From positions 868,001 through 932,000 of the forward strand of contig NC_021182.1 of assembly GCF_000389635.1 (NCBI RefSeq): a stretch of 64,000 nt of DNA. Direction: 5' to 3'. The notes beneath the pieces are model-generated. The model ran no database searches and was not told the origin of the DNA. It worked only from the letters and a program-made list of their open reading frames with translations. Shown piece after piece: positions 34,186-44,000 of the stretch (its first letter is position 1; every line of letters starts with the position of its first letter). A program made the translations under genes and the position numbers. The stretch comes from Clostridium pasteurianum BC1. GTDB lineage: Bacteria > Bacillota > Clostridia > Clostridiales > Clostridiaceae.

Positions 34186-34726
34186 ATATTAGAAGTAAAG
34201 TGTTGCTCACTATGTGGAAGGATGCTATAAGAAAAATTTTTACATGATATAAATCTTTTTAAACTCATAAAACCAGTGTAACTCATTATTAAATAGAGAG
34301 TTATAAAGGAAAATGTTTATACCGGTAAAATACTATCTATCGAATTTGCTGTATTTTATGAATTTTGTATTAAAGTTATTTATGAGAAGAAGTTAAGCTA
34401 ATAGCAAGCATAAATTAGTAAGTTCGGGCAAGCCCTCACTATAGGGGCAGTCCCTCATGAAAAAATGAAAATAAAGTTGGCAAACAGAGCAGAATTTTGA
34501 ACTGCTTTATTTAGGTTGTTAACACTTTTTTAATTTAGTTATTGTTTAAGAAAACCAATTTATATTATATAATGAATATTATGTTATAAGTATTATGAGA
34601 AGTGAATATATGCGGTTACAAATGATTAAGAGATCAGCAGTTAAAAGCAAAACTGCTAAATTCTTGCATAAAAAACATTGTAATATTGTAAATAAGCTAT
34701 AATGAACATTGGAAGGATGTGAGTAA
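34186..34726 (+). other. Leader region with candidate structured RNA
   Basis: About 540 bases without a gene. It holds TCATGAAAAAATG (34455-34467) followed by AATAAAG and a weak terminator-like stem (AGCAG 34488-34492 with CTGCT 34502-34506, then TTTATTT). The same arrangement occurs before the Rpn gene at 38361-38419. A TATAAT at 34698-34703 may be the promoter of the next gene. Confidence 0.4.
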
Positions 34727-36001
34727 ATGAAAGAAAATACAAATGCTATGACTAGTGGTAAAATATCTGACCATAATATTCAAAAATATATTTTTAATTT
34801 CTATGCTATTTTCATAATGGCATTTATACCACTGTTTATTACCCCTTGGAGAACAGATATTTTTAATGATTACAGGATAATTGCTGTGGTTGTGGTTAGT
34901 GCAATAGTATTTATTATTACTTTTTATTACAGAAAACAATATGAAATTAAACTTTTGGACAAACTATTATTCATATATGCAGTAATACTTATACTTTCAA
35001 CTATATTTTCTAAGGAAATGAATTTGAGTTTGTTTGGATTACCTAGATGTAGAGAAGGTATATTTTCTCTTTTGACTTATTTAATAATCTTCACTATATT
35101 TTATAAAAACTTTCACTTCTCTAAAAAAAGCCTTAATGTAATCTTGATCAGTGCTTCAATAATTGCTATATATGGTATTTTACAGTATTTTAAAATCGAT
35201 CCTATACTCAACATAGTCAACAATGAATTCAGAGGTCAGCCTACCTCTACTATAGGTCAGCGAAATTTCGTGGGAACTTATTGTACACTTTTTATTCCTA
35301 TATTTATTGGATTGTTTATACATAGTGGTAAAATAAAATATTTTATTGTAACTGCCCTTGTGATCGGACTGATGTTTAGTTCCACCACCAGAAGTGCATG
35401 GATTGCAGCCATTTTTTACTCTGTAATCTTCGCTATTTATTGCCTCATTAATATAAATAGTAATAAGAAGCTTATTATGAGATTAGTACTGGTGTTCATT
35501 GCTGCTGCATTAATTTTTAACTTTATGAATCATGACTTTAAAAGTAAGAATAAAGATGATGCCCTCACAAATAGAGTGAAAACTGTTTATACAGATGCAA
35601 AGAATATTGATAATAATGATTCAGGTTCCAGTAGAATATTTATATGGAAGAAGGCCATTCCTTTTTTATTTAAAAATCCTATACTGGGTTCTGGCCCGGA
35701 TACTTATAATCTGGTGTTAAATGATGCTGAGTCCAAAAAAAGAGCTCTATATTTTAAAGCTCATAATGAATATCTGCAAATACTCATAACGGAAGGCTAT
35801 CCAGCTTTAGCAGTATATATTTCTATTGTATTGATTATCCTTTTTAGACTTTTTAAAAGGCGCAAAAAGGGAATACACATATGGATTTTATTTGGCTGTA
35901 TAACAGGTTATTTAATACAGGCATTTTTCAATATAAGCTTTATATCTACTGCAGTGATATATTGGGCTATACTTGGTATTGCTGCCAAGTACAGTGATTG
36001 A
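34727..36001 (+). CDS. O-antigen ligase/polymerase family membrane protein (Wzy_C)
   Basis: A 424-residue protein with about 11-12 membrane helices. The Wzy_C signature is clear: GQPTSTIGQRNFVGTYC, SSTTRSAWIAAIF with the Arg, the outer loop ending GSGPDTYNLV and KAHNEYLQILITEGYPAL with conserved His and Glu. Such proteins polymerise or ligate lipid-linked glycans. It is distinct from the Wzy-like protein at 1434. GGAAGGATG precedes the ATG. It stands alone with its own leader and shares a bidirectional terminator with the oxidoreductase beyond. Confidence 0.87.
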   Translation: MKENTNAMTSGKISDHNIQKYIFNFYAIFIMAFIPLFITPWRTDIFNDYRIIAVVVVSAIVFIITFYYRKQYEIKLLDKLLFIYAVILILSTIFSKEMNLSLFGLPRCREGIFSLLTYLIIFTIFYKNFHFSKKSLNVILISASIIAIYGILQYFKIDPILNIVNNEFRGQPTSTIGQRNFVGTYCTLFIPIFIGLFIHSGKIKYFIVTALVIGLMFSSTTRSAWIAAIFYSVIFAIYCLININSNKKLIMRLVLVFIAAALIFNFMNHDFKSKNKDDALTNRVKTVYTDAKNIDNNDSGSSRIFIWKKAIPFLFKNPILGSGPDTYNLVLNDAESKKRALYFKAHNEYLQILITEGYPALAVYISIVLIILFRLFKRRKKGIHIWILFGCITGYLIQAFFNISFISTAVIYWAILGIAAKYSD

Positions 36002-36020
36002 ATTTAAATTTTTTCAATTT

Positions 36021-36071
36021 ACCCCAGGGGTGTACTATTTCCAAATATTGAAAATAGTATACCCCTGGGGT
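36021..36071. terminator. Bidirectional terminator, palindromic-repeat family member
   Basis: ACCCCAGGGGTGTACTATTT (36021-36040) and its complement with one G-T difference (36052-36071), loop CCAAATATTG, between convergent genes. Each arm itself contains the 11-base palindrome ACCCCWGGGGT. It is one of a family of related repeats found between 36 and 59 kb. Confidence 0.8.
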
Positions 36072-36080
36072 ATTATTTTA

Positions 36081-38084
36081 TTAGCAGTTAAGTCCAATTT
36101 CGTTGGCACTCCAAATTGCATCCATTATATTTGCAGTTTCATAGGCATCGCCAATGAGATACAAATCAGTGATTTTACCATGAAGTTTATTATATAATTT
36201 TCTATCAGATTTAAATCCAACAGAAATTATAATAGTATCAGTCTCTACACTTTGTTTTTTAAACTTATTGCTGATTAATACTGCACCTTCATCAGTTACT
36301 TCAAGTAAAGAATTACCTGTTATAGTATTTATATTGTGGCTTTTAAGAAGATCAATAAGCATAATCTTGTTCATATGAGGAATTGGCTTGCCAGAATCTA
36401 ATATATTATTTTTTGACTCAACAATTGTAACTTTTTTACCTTGATTTGCAAGATAGAGAGCAGTTTCACAGCCAACAAGTCCGCCTCCAATGATAAGTAC
36501 ATTTTTCCCGGCTTTCTTTTTAGTATTTAGAATTTCCACCGCTGTTAAAACTTTATCTTTTTCTATTCCAGGTAGATCTAACTTAATTTCCTTTGAACCT
36601 GTTGCAATAATTACAACCTCCGGATTTTCATTTTTTACAAATTGTTCTGTTACTTTTGTATTAAAAACAACTTCAATTCCAGATTCTTTTATTTCGTTTC
36701 TATACCAGTTAAGTAATCTTCTATCATCAACTTTGAAATCAGGTACTGAACCTGGAATAACCACTCCTCCAAGTTCATTTGTGCTCTCATAGAGTGTAAC
36801 TTTATGGCCTCTTTTTTTAGCAGTTATGGCTGCTTCCATTCCTGCAAGTCCACCACCTACTACCATTACATCTTTTGGTTTTAGTACGGGCTCTATTTTA
36901 TAATATCTTTCTCTGCCGGCAGCTGGATTTACTGCACAGCTTAAAGGTTTTCCTTCAAAGCCTCTGCCAAGGCAGCCAGCATGGCATCCGATGCAGGGAC
37001 GAATTTTTTCAGGATGATTTGAGAGAACCTTTTTAGGCCAGTATGGATCTGAAAGAAGTGGTCTTGCAAGCCCAATCATATCAGCGGCATCATCTTCTAG
37101 AGCTTTTTCAGCTTCAGTAGGGGCACCAAGTTTTCCTGCAACTATAACAGGGATTTTTACAACTTTTTTCAATTCTTTGGTATATGGAAGATAGAGACCA
37201 TCTTTTTGGTAAAGAGGCGGATGTGACCAATACCATGCATCATAGGTTCCTACATCTGTGTTTAGTTCGTCATATCCTGCAGCTTCCAAAATTTTTGCAG
37301 CTTCCAGGCCTTCCTCTAAATCACGTCCTTTTTCCACAAAATCTTCATCTGGAAGTCCTCCCTGTCTCCAATCCTTTATACAGCTTTTAACACTATATCT
37401 TAAACCAACGGGAAATTTATCTCCCAATCGGCCTTTTATTCCTTGGACTATTTCTATAGGTAACTGAAGTCTTCCTCTTAAATCTCCTCCGTATTTATCT
37501 GTTCGCTTATTGAATATGGAAAGGGTAAACTGATCAAGTAAATAGCCTTCATGTACGGCGTGTATTTCAACACCATCAAAACCCGCTTTTTGTGCGATTT
37601 CAGCAGACTGAATAAATTTTGTAACTATCCATTCTACTTCTGAGGTTGTAAGCTCTCTGCAGGTAACAGTTGGGTTCCAATAATTTGGGATATTTGAAGC
37701 AGAAACAGGCTGGGAAGTCAAAAGTGTTCCAGGAGCACCACTCCTTCCAAAACCCATTGTAAGTTGTAAAAATATTTTTGTACCATAAGCATGAACTCTT
37801 TCAGTCATCTCTGCGGAGGTCATTAAGAATCTTCCTGGATTGATGGATATCATTGGAATTACACCGGGTACAGCTTTATCAAGTTCATTTTCAACTTTAG
37901 TAATGCTTGTTATGATAAGGCCTGTACCACCTTTAGCTCTTTCAACATAATAGTCTATAGCTCTCTGATTATAACAACCTTCATTGTCTATAAGTCCGAA
38001 AGCTCCCATAGGTGCCATTGATATTTTGTTTTTTACTTCCACATTACCTATTTTTATAGGTTCAAACAAAGATTTATTTCCCAC
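36081..38084 (-). CDS. FMN/FAD/4Fe-4S NADH:flavin oxidoreductase (2,4-dienoyl-CoA reductase type)
   Basis: A 667-residue multi-domain enzyme. An old-yellow-enzyme barrel (about 1-340) has SMAPMGAFG and the DGVEIHAVHEGYLLDQF active-site segment; a four-Cys cluster follows in CIGCHAGCLGRGFEGKPLSC; then an FAD domain (VVGGGLAGMEAAITAKKRGH) and an NAD(P) domain (LIIGGGLVGCETALYLANQG). Related proteins reduce enoates, dienoyl-CoA, or bile-acid/steroid intermediates; the substrate here is unknown. Start is GTG with AGAGGTGA upstream. It is monocistronic on the minus strand. Confidence 0.9.
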   Translation of the reverse strand: MGNKSLFEPIKIGNVEVKNKISMAPMGAFGLIDNEGCYNQRAIDYYVERAKGGTGLIITSITKVENELDKAVPGVIPMISINPGRFLMTSAEMTERVHAYGTKIFLQLTMGFGRSGAPGTLLTSQPVSASNIPNYWNPTVTCRELTTSEVEWIVTKFIQSAEIAQKAGFDGVEIHAVHEGYLLDQFTLSIFNKRTDKYGGDLRGRLQLPIEIVQGIKGRLGDKFPVGLRYSVKSCIKDWRQGGLPDEDFVEKGRDLEEGLEAAKILEAAGYDELNTDVGTYDAWYWSHPPLYQKDGLYLPYTKELKKVVKIPVIVAGKLGAPTEAEKALEDDAADMIGLARPLLSDPYWPKKVLSNHPEKIRPCIGCHAGCLGRGFEGKPLSCAVNPAAGRERYYKIEPVLKPKDVMVVGGGLAGMEAAITAKKRGHKVTLYESTNELGGVVIPGSVPDFKVDDRRLLNWYRNEIKESGIEVVFNTKVTEQFVKNENPEVVIIATGSKEIKLDLPGIEKDKVLTAVEILNTKKKAGKNVLIIGGGLVGCETALYLANQGKKVTIVESKNNILDSGKPIPHMNKIMLIDLLKSHNINTITGNSLLEVTDEGAVLISNKFKKQSVETDTIIISVGFKSDRKLYNKLHGKITDLYLIGDAYETANIMDAIWSANEIGLNC

Positions 38085-38555
38085 AATATTTCACCTCTCT
38101 GCATAAATTTTTACAACTTAATTATAACACTTTAAATATGTTTTGGTATCGTTTACTTGAAATTGTTTGGATTTTAGTAAAAAAACCACAACGTGGATAG
38201 TGCCTTATGAAAAAACTACGATTTAAATAGGTTTTTACAATACTAGTTGTCATAAAACAAATATAGAGGATTAAAGAATTCCGCACATTAGGTTAAATCC
38301 TCCTATTGCATAGCAGAAATTGTTTACTTTGTTTCAAATTTCTGCCATGGTGACTGAGAGTCATGAAAAAATGGGAATAAAGCTGATAAATAGAACAGTT
38401 CAATGTGCTCTGTTTTTTTATGGGCTAAACATTAATTTGATGTAGTTATTATAGATAGTGTAGAATAAGACTTAATTTTCTGATAAAATAAAAGTATGAA
38501 GATGTAAAGATAATGTATTTTAATATTTAGTGGCAAATATAGAGGATGTGATACA
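38085..38555 (+). other. Gap with conserved leader-like block
   Basis: No gene. Contains a 9-base stem GCAGAAATT/AATTTCTGC (38313-38321 and 38337-38345), then TCATGAAAAAATG (38361-38373), AATAAAGCTG and a terminator-like stem AACAG/CTGTT with TTTTTTT (38394-38419). A weaker relative, CTTATGAAAAAACTACG, is at 38204-38220. Confidence 0.4.
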
Positions 38556-39467
38556 GTGGCTGGAAAAAAGAAAAAAATACTAGATGATAATTTCATAATG
38601 TCACCTAAATATGATTTCGTTTTCAAGTATATATTTGGTAATGAGAAACATAAAGACTTATCAATAGCATTGCTCAGTGACATATTGACTGTTCCAGAAG
38701 AAGAATTTGAAGGCATAGAAATAATAAATAGTGAACTTATAAAGGAATTCAAGGAAGACAAAAAAGGAATTCTTGATGTAAGGATAAAAACTAAGTTAGG
38801 CAAACAGATAGATGTAGAAATACAAATACTGCCAACAGAGTACATGGCAGAAAGAACTATATTCTATTGGAGTAAGATGTATACAGGTCAGATCAAGCCA
38901 GGAGATACCTACGATAAGCTAAAGAAATGTGTAACAATAAATATAGTAGACTTCAAGTGTACACCATTAAATAAGCTGTATTCCAGTTATCATATAACAG
39001 AGGATGAAACAGGATATAGATTAACCGATATACTGGAAGTGTATTTTTTAGAATTACCAAAACGTTTTGATAAAGATGTGGAGATGGATGAGGATGACCC
39101 TATAGTCCAATGGATGGAATTCCTGGATGCAAGAACGAAAGGAGAGGTAGAGATGTTAGCCAAAAAGAATAAGGATATAAAAAAGGCCTATGATTTATTG
39201 CAGATAATAAGTAAAGATGAAAAAGCTAGAATGTTATACGAAGCTCAGCAAGCTGAAATAAGTGATCAACTGACTAGAATAAAATCTGCTGAAGCTAAAG
39301 GAAGGGCTGAAGGAGAAGCTAAAGGAGAAGCTAAAGGAGAAGCTAAAGGAAAAGAAGAAGCAGCTATAAATTTTCTGAAGCTTGGAGTAGATGAAGAAAT
39401 AATAGCAAAGGGTACAGGATTAAGTATAGAAAAGATATTGGAACTTAAGAAGAAGTATGAAAATTAG
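38556..39467 (+). CDS. Rpn-family recombination-promoting nuclease / PD-(D/E)XK transposase-like protein
   Basis: A 303-residue protein opening DDNFIMSPKYDFVFKYIFGN, the standard start of this family. The nuclease core is LDVRIKTKLGKQIDVEIQIL (D, ExQ) followed by RTIFYWSKMYTGQIKPGDTYDKL. The C-terminus has the alanine/glutamate/lysine-rich repeat GEAKGEAKGEAKG (variable in number in this family) and ends GTGLSIEKILELKKKY. Known members are endonucleases linked to recombination and, recently, phage defence. Start GTG 38556 with GAGGA ten bases upstream. Confidence 0.9.
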   Translation: MAGKKKKILDDNFIMSPKYDFVFKYIFGNEKHKDLSIALLSDILTVPEEEFEGIEIINSELIKEFKEDKKGILDVRIKTKLGKQIDVEIQILPTEYMAERTIFYWSKMYTGQIKPGDTYDKLKKCVTINIVDFKCTPLNKLYSSYHITEDETGYRLTDILEVYFLELPKRFDKDVEMDEDDPIVQWMEFLDARTKGEVEMLAKKNKDIKKAYDLLQIISKDEKARMLYEAQQAEISDQLTRIKSAEAKGRAEGEAKGEAKGEAKGKEEAAINFLKLGVDEEIIAKGTGLSIEKILELKKKYEN

Positions 39468-39547
39468 TACTAAATATTAGCAAGGAAATGACTTCTAGTC
39501 ATCTTCTAACAAGTGGTTCCTAAAGGGTCTCACTAGTATTTAAAAGC

Positions 39548-39605
39548 ACTCCTGGGGTGTAAAAATTTCCAAAAATTGAAAATGAAAATATTACACCCCA
39601 GGGGT
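39548..39605. terminator. Bidirectional terminator, palindromic-repeat family member
   Basis: ACTCCTGGGGTGTAA (39548-39562) and TTACACCCCAGGGGT (39591-39605) with one mismatch and an inner TTTCCAAAAATTGAAAAT, between the convergent Rpn and sigma genes. Confidence 0.75.
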
Positions 39606-39612
39606 GAATTGA

Positions 39613-40197
39613 CTATTTCCTGTTAGCAGCCTGCCTTAGCTTATGAAGAGCTTTTTTCTTTATTTCAACTGCTTGTCTATAACTAATTTTCAAGGTGGCA
39701 GCCACTTCTGTAAGCGGTCTATGCTGAAGATATACTCCAATAATTATATTTTTTTCTTCATCAGGGAGCTTATTTAAAGCTTCCATAATGCGTTTTGTCT
39801 CATCGTAGGCAATAACTTCATCTTCTAGGGTGAAGTCATAAACCTGTAAACTCAGAATTGCCTCGTTTTGAATTTCTCTAAAGTGTTTTATATGACCTTT
39901 TAAAAGAGCTTTATAATTATTTATAATTGCATTAGTGCAATAGGTAGTGAAGTTGTTGCTTCCCAGTTTGTAAAGATATACAGCTTTTATTATGGAGAGA
40001 AAGCCGTGCTGGATAAGGTCATCAAAATCATGAGAAGGTACTATGTATTTTCCAGCATGCTTTATTATAAAATAGTTGAACTTATTTAGGATTATCTCCA
40101 TAGATTCACTATTTCCATCCCTAGCACTTTTAACTAGTGCCTCCATATCAGCTTTGGTAAGTTTTGATGTATCTGTATTTTTAATAGATTGTTCCAT
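39613..40197 (-). CDS. Small sigma-70-type RNA polymerase sigma factor
   Basis: A 194-residue protein with region 2 (about 20-100: SMEIILNKFNYFIIKHAGKY, DFDDLIQHGFLSIIKAVYLY, NNFTTYCTNAIINNYKALL) and region 4 with a helix-turn-helix (LPDEEKNIIIGVYLQHRPLT then EVAATLKISYRQAVEIKKKA). There is no region 1 or long region 3. Size and style resemble clostridial alternative sigma factors, possibly the TcdR/UviA-like group, but I cannot assign it firmly. Start ATG 40197 follows AAGGGGTG; GTG 40206 overlaps that site. No anti-sigma gene is visible next to it. The XRE regulator lies just upstream on the same strand. Confidence 0.82.
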   Translation of the reverse strand: MEQSIKNTDTSKLTKADMEALVKSARDGNSESMEIILNKFNYFIIKHAGKYIVPSHDFDDLIQHGFLSIIKAVYLYKLGSNNFTTYCTNAIINNYKALLKGHIKHFREIQNEAILSLQVYDFTLEDEVIAYDETKRIMEALNKLPDEEKNIIIGVYLQHRPLTEVAATLKISYRQAVEIKKKALHKLRQAANRK

Positions 40198-40350
40198 GAT
40201 TAACACCCCTTATAATATTATATTTAATTTAATATATTGGTGATTACAGCAATACCTATAGGCTCCTTGCACACACTGCATTTGCTAATAAAAAAATATT
40301 CCTATTAGCTTTTATAAAAATATATTTATGAATTTTGTACAGAAAGATAA

Positions 40351-40626
40351 TTACGTAAGTGAAAAACATATGACCATGATAAATAAACTTTTTTTGGGAA
40401 TGTCTATAAATAAGTCTTCCACTCTCACTCCAAAGGCTTTTGCTATGTTCTTTTGAGATTCTTTCCTTGGGGTGTGCACTCCATTTTCCCACATTCCATA
40501 TAGTTTAATGTCTGTCATACATCTCTCAGCAGCCTCTTTTTTAGTCCATTTGTTAAGGTCTCTTAAAAATTTCATCCAATTATTCCATTTGTAATTTAGT
40601 GTTTTTTCTTTAAATATTTTATACAT
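40351..40626 (-). CDS. XRE-type helix-turn-helix regulator
   Basis: A 91-residue protein beginning MYKIFKEKTLNYKWNNWMKF. The HTH spans about 25-70: LRDLNKWTKKEAAERCMTDI, KLYGMWENGVHTPRKESQKN, IAKAFGVRVEDLFI, the Cro/C1 pattern with W-E-x-G and the final VxxLFxDI. The last ~15 residues are hydrophobic. ATG 40626 with AAAGGGTG is preferred over the upstream in-frame ATG 40683. A 13-base palindrome ATATTGGCAATAT (40711-40723) ahead of it may be its own operator. It may share transcription with the sigma gene. Confidence 0.75.
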   Translation of the reverse strand: MYKIFKEKTLNYKWNNWMKFLRDLNKWTKKEAAERCMTDIKLYGMWENGVHTPRKESQKNIAKAFGVRVEDLFIDIPKKSLFIMVICFSLT

Positions 40627-40683
40627 ATGTATACACCCTTTCATCTGTTTTTTTATTGAATTTACAAGCAATATTATTTTCAT

Positions 40684-41036
40684 TGATGTAACTATAATAT
40701 TTTATGGTATATATTGGCAATATCCTATTTGTTGGGAAAAAGTCAGATTTTATTGACTATTTTTAATTTTCTCATCATATCGCTTATTTCCTTTTATTTA
40801 TATATAAAATACCATTTTTTGAGGTGTTTTACATGGGCGTTCTTATACTAGTTGTAAATGGATTTTGTGGATATTTTTATAGATAGAATCAATGCTATAA
40901 GGATTTTTAAAAAAGTTTATACTTATAGAATTAAGTAGAAAATATAATTAAATTTAACATATACAATAAATACCAAATGTTAATTTTAGATTAGATTTGT
41001 AATTAAATAGTATATTTTGTCTAAATTCAGTAAAAA
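40684..41036. other. AT-rich gap
   Basis: No gene and no clear element other than the 40711-40723 palindrome near the XRE gene. It separates the XRE/sigma pair from the large secreted protein, both on the minus strand. Confidence 0.4.
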
Positions 41037-41065
41037 AAAATTTGCACCCCAGGGGTGCAAATTTT
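41037..41065 (-). terminator. Terminator of the large secreted protein, palindromic-repeat family member
   Basis: AAAATTTGCACCCC (41037-41050) and GGGGTGCAAATTTT (41052-41065) around a single A, 25 bases past the stop of the minus-strand gene. Confidence 0.75.
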
Positions 41066-41089
41066 AGAAATTATGCATTTTCAATTTTC

Positions 41090-44000
41090 TTATCTCCACA
41101 AATTATCACTTAGGCCATAATTTGAATCAAGGTTAAGATCAATTGTATGAACAGTTCCTTGTCCGTTAATTATAGCCATTTTTCTGGCCAGAATATCACT
41201 GGAATTAGTAGTTGAAGTACTTGCTATGGCGTTTGCAATAACCTTAAGAAGGTCTTTTTCACTCATATTAGGATTTGTAACATAAGTACTAGATATAATC
41301 TCCTGAGCAGCTGTGGATATACTGCCATTCTGGTTGACAATATCAAAGGCAAGGGCAAAGCCTCTTACTGTATTTAGCTTATATTTATCGCATATAAGCA
41401 TTGCCTGATGTACTGTATATACCTGCGCATCTTTTTCAATACCTATGAAATCCTGATTATTAGTTAAATTTACAAGCTGTGAATACCAGGAGTTCGTAAT
41501 ATTATTTGAGGAATCATTAATGCTCTTAGCCCAGTTAAGTTGATTAGCCGGAGTGTCCTGCAGCATGTTGTGGATGGAATCATAATTAGTTCCAAAAATA
41601 CTTTTCATCTCACTGTTGTATTGACTATCCATTCTGTTAAGAAGAGGCTGAAGAGTATTCTGACCTATGCACCACTGAAGATATCCAAGAGATAAACCTT
41701 CACCATCAAAATTTCCTACAATCTGATCGGAGGTTCCAACTTCGAATTGCTTGGTTATATTTGAGGCAATATTAACTACATTATTTGGAGGAGAAGTATA
41801 GTGTTGTATATAGGCATCAGATACATAGGCAGTGCTATTATTATAAATAATTTTATCCCATGTAATATTATCAGCACTATCAGTTACGCTGTCTAAGATG
41901 TCAATACTCTGATAGTCATATAGGACTCCTACAATGTTGTTGGCATCTAAGCTTGGGGCTGATCTTACATTAAGGTAAGCATTGTTTACATAGCCTTTTT
42001 TGTTATTAACGGTAACAGTACAATTTGCAGTTTTGCTTCCATCCACAGTTGTCGCTGTAATTGTAGCAGTACCTGCGGCTACAGCAGTTATTTTTCCAGT
42101 AGCATCTACTGTTGCTACAGCACTATTTGAAGATGCCCATGTTACATCTTTATTTGTAGCATTTGTTGGTACTGTAGTGGCTGTAAGGGTATCAGTATCA
42201 CCCACTGTTAAATTCTCTATGGATTTATTTAGGCTTACTGATGTTACAGGGATCAGCGATGGATTATTTACTTTTATTGTTTTGCTTGATGATACTGTCT
42301 GTCCACTGTTTCCTGTGCTGGATACAGTTATGGTATGAGTACCGGTTTCTAATTTGGTAAGATCTAAAGTATAATTATAACCGCTATTTTTATTATTGTA
42401 ATCTGGATAAGCGTTGTATACATCTTGCCTTGGAACTCCAGGAGTTATGTTTACAGCTGGCTGAGTATCTACAACTATAGATACCTGTTTTACGCCTGTA
42501 ATGTCTAGTGCCCAGCCTCCTATATTAACACTGTTTTGATTGTCAAAGCTTTGATTTACCTGAGGAGAATCTATAGTTAGCAGGCTATCTGGTCTTGTAA
42601 TAGTAATGCTGCTAGCTTGTACAGAACCATCATTGCCCACTGCCTGCACAGTTATTGTGTGTTTTCCGCCTCCAATAGTGGAAGTATCTAGAGTATAGTG
42701 ATATCCGCTTTTAGTGTCATTATACTGAGGGAACACTTTGGCCACATCTGGTCTTCCATCTCCTATAGCTGCTATACCTGCTTGTTTATCATCCACTAAT
42801 ACATTAACCTGCTTTACTCCGGAAGGATTCAGTGCCCAACCGGTAACATTAGTACTGTTTCCTTTAAGCAGCAAGCCATTTTGAGGAAAATCTATGTCTG
42901 TCATAGCAGCTGGTCTGTATATGGTAACATTCTGAGAAGAAGTAGTGCCGTCATTTCCAGTGGCTTTTACTGTTATTTTATGGTTTCCAGCAGTTAATTT
43001 ACCTGTATCAAGGGTATAGTCGAATCCACTATTGTTTTGGTTGTAGTCTGGAAACACTTTAGCTACATCCAGTCTTGCTGTACCTATATCTGCAGTGCCT
43101 ACTTTATTATCATCAACAGATATTTCTACCTGTTTTAAGCCTGAAATGTTTAGTGCCCATCCGTTTATTGGCAGAGAATTTAGAGCGTTGGTACCATTTT
43201 TTATAGTATCCAGGCACATGATAGGTAGTGGTTTATCAAAATTTATGGTTGAATTGTTTTGCTCCACAGTTCCATCGTTACCAACTGCTTGTACAGTTAT
43301 GGTATGTTTGCCACCTTCAATAGCAGAAGTATTTAAAGTATAATGGTATCCGCTTGTGCTGTTTTGATATTGAGGGAAAACCTTTGCTACGTCAGATCTT
43401 GAGTCTCCAAGGGATGCTGTACCTGCAGGTGTACCATCCACTAGAATATTAACTTGTTTTACTCCAGAAGGATTCAGTGCCCAGCCAGCTACATCTACAT
43501 TGGTGGCACTTCCACTAATTGAACCTTTTGGAGTGTCTATAGTTGTAATATTTGAAGGCCTGTTTAGTGTGAAATTTTGTATGGCAGAGCTTCCATCATT
43601 ACCGTTAGACTGTACAGTTATGGTATGAGCTATATGAGATAATTTACTTGTATCTAAAGTATAAGTAAAACCACTTGTTCCGTCATTATAGGCAGGAAAA
43701 ATATTGGCTACATCCGGTCTTGCTATGCCTAAAGATGCATTTCCCACTTTAGTACCATCTACAAGTATGTCTACACTGGATACCTTTGAGGCATTTAAGG
43801 ACCAGCCTGCTATGGTAGTTTGATTTAAGGTAGCATCTCCACTGTGAGGAATATCCACACATATTAAAGGTGCAGGCTTATTTACATTTATTTTTACCGA
43901 ATTTAAATTTGTTGTGCCATCATTACCTATAGCTTGTACTGATAAAGTATGGGATCCTGCTCCAATGGAATTGAAATCTATAGTGTAGGAATAGCCGCTA

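Noticed and set aside
34430-34520. A cyclic-di-GMP, lysine, SAM or tetrahydrofolate riboswitch in the leader
   Set aside because: I compared the known core motifs from memory and none fit; it is reported only as an unassigned conserved block.
38556-39467. Calling the Rpn-type gene a mobile transposon
   Set aside because: No element ends or target duplication are visible; the family is annotated as transposase only by history.
42000-43343. Plus-strand frames inside the large secreted protein gene
   Set aside because: They mirror the repeats of the minus-strand gene and have no ribosome binding sites.
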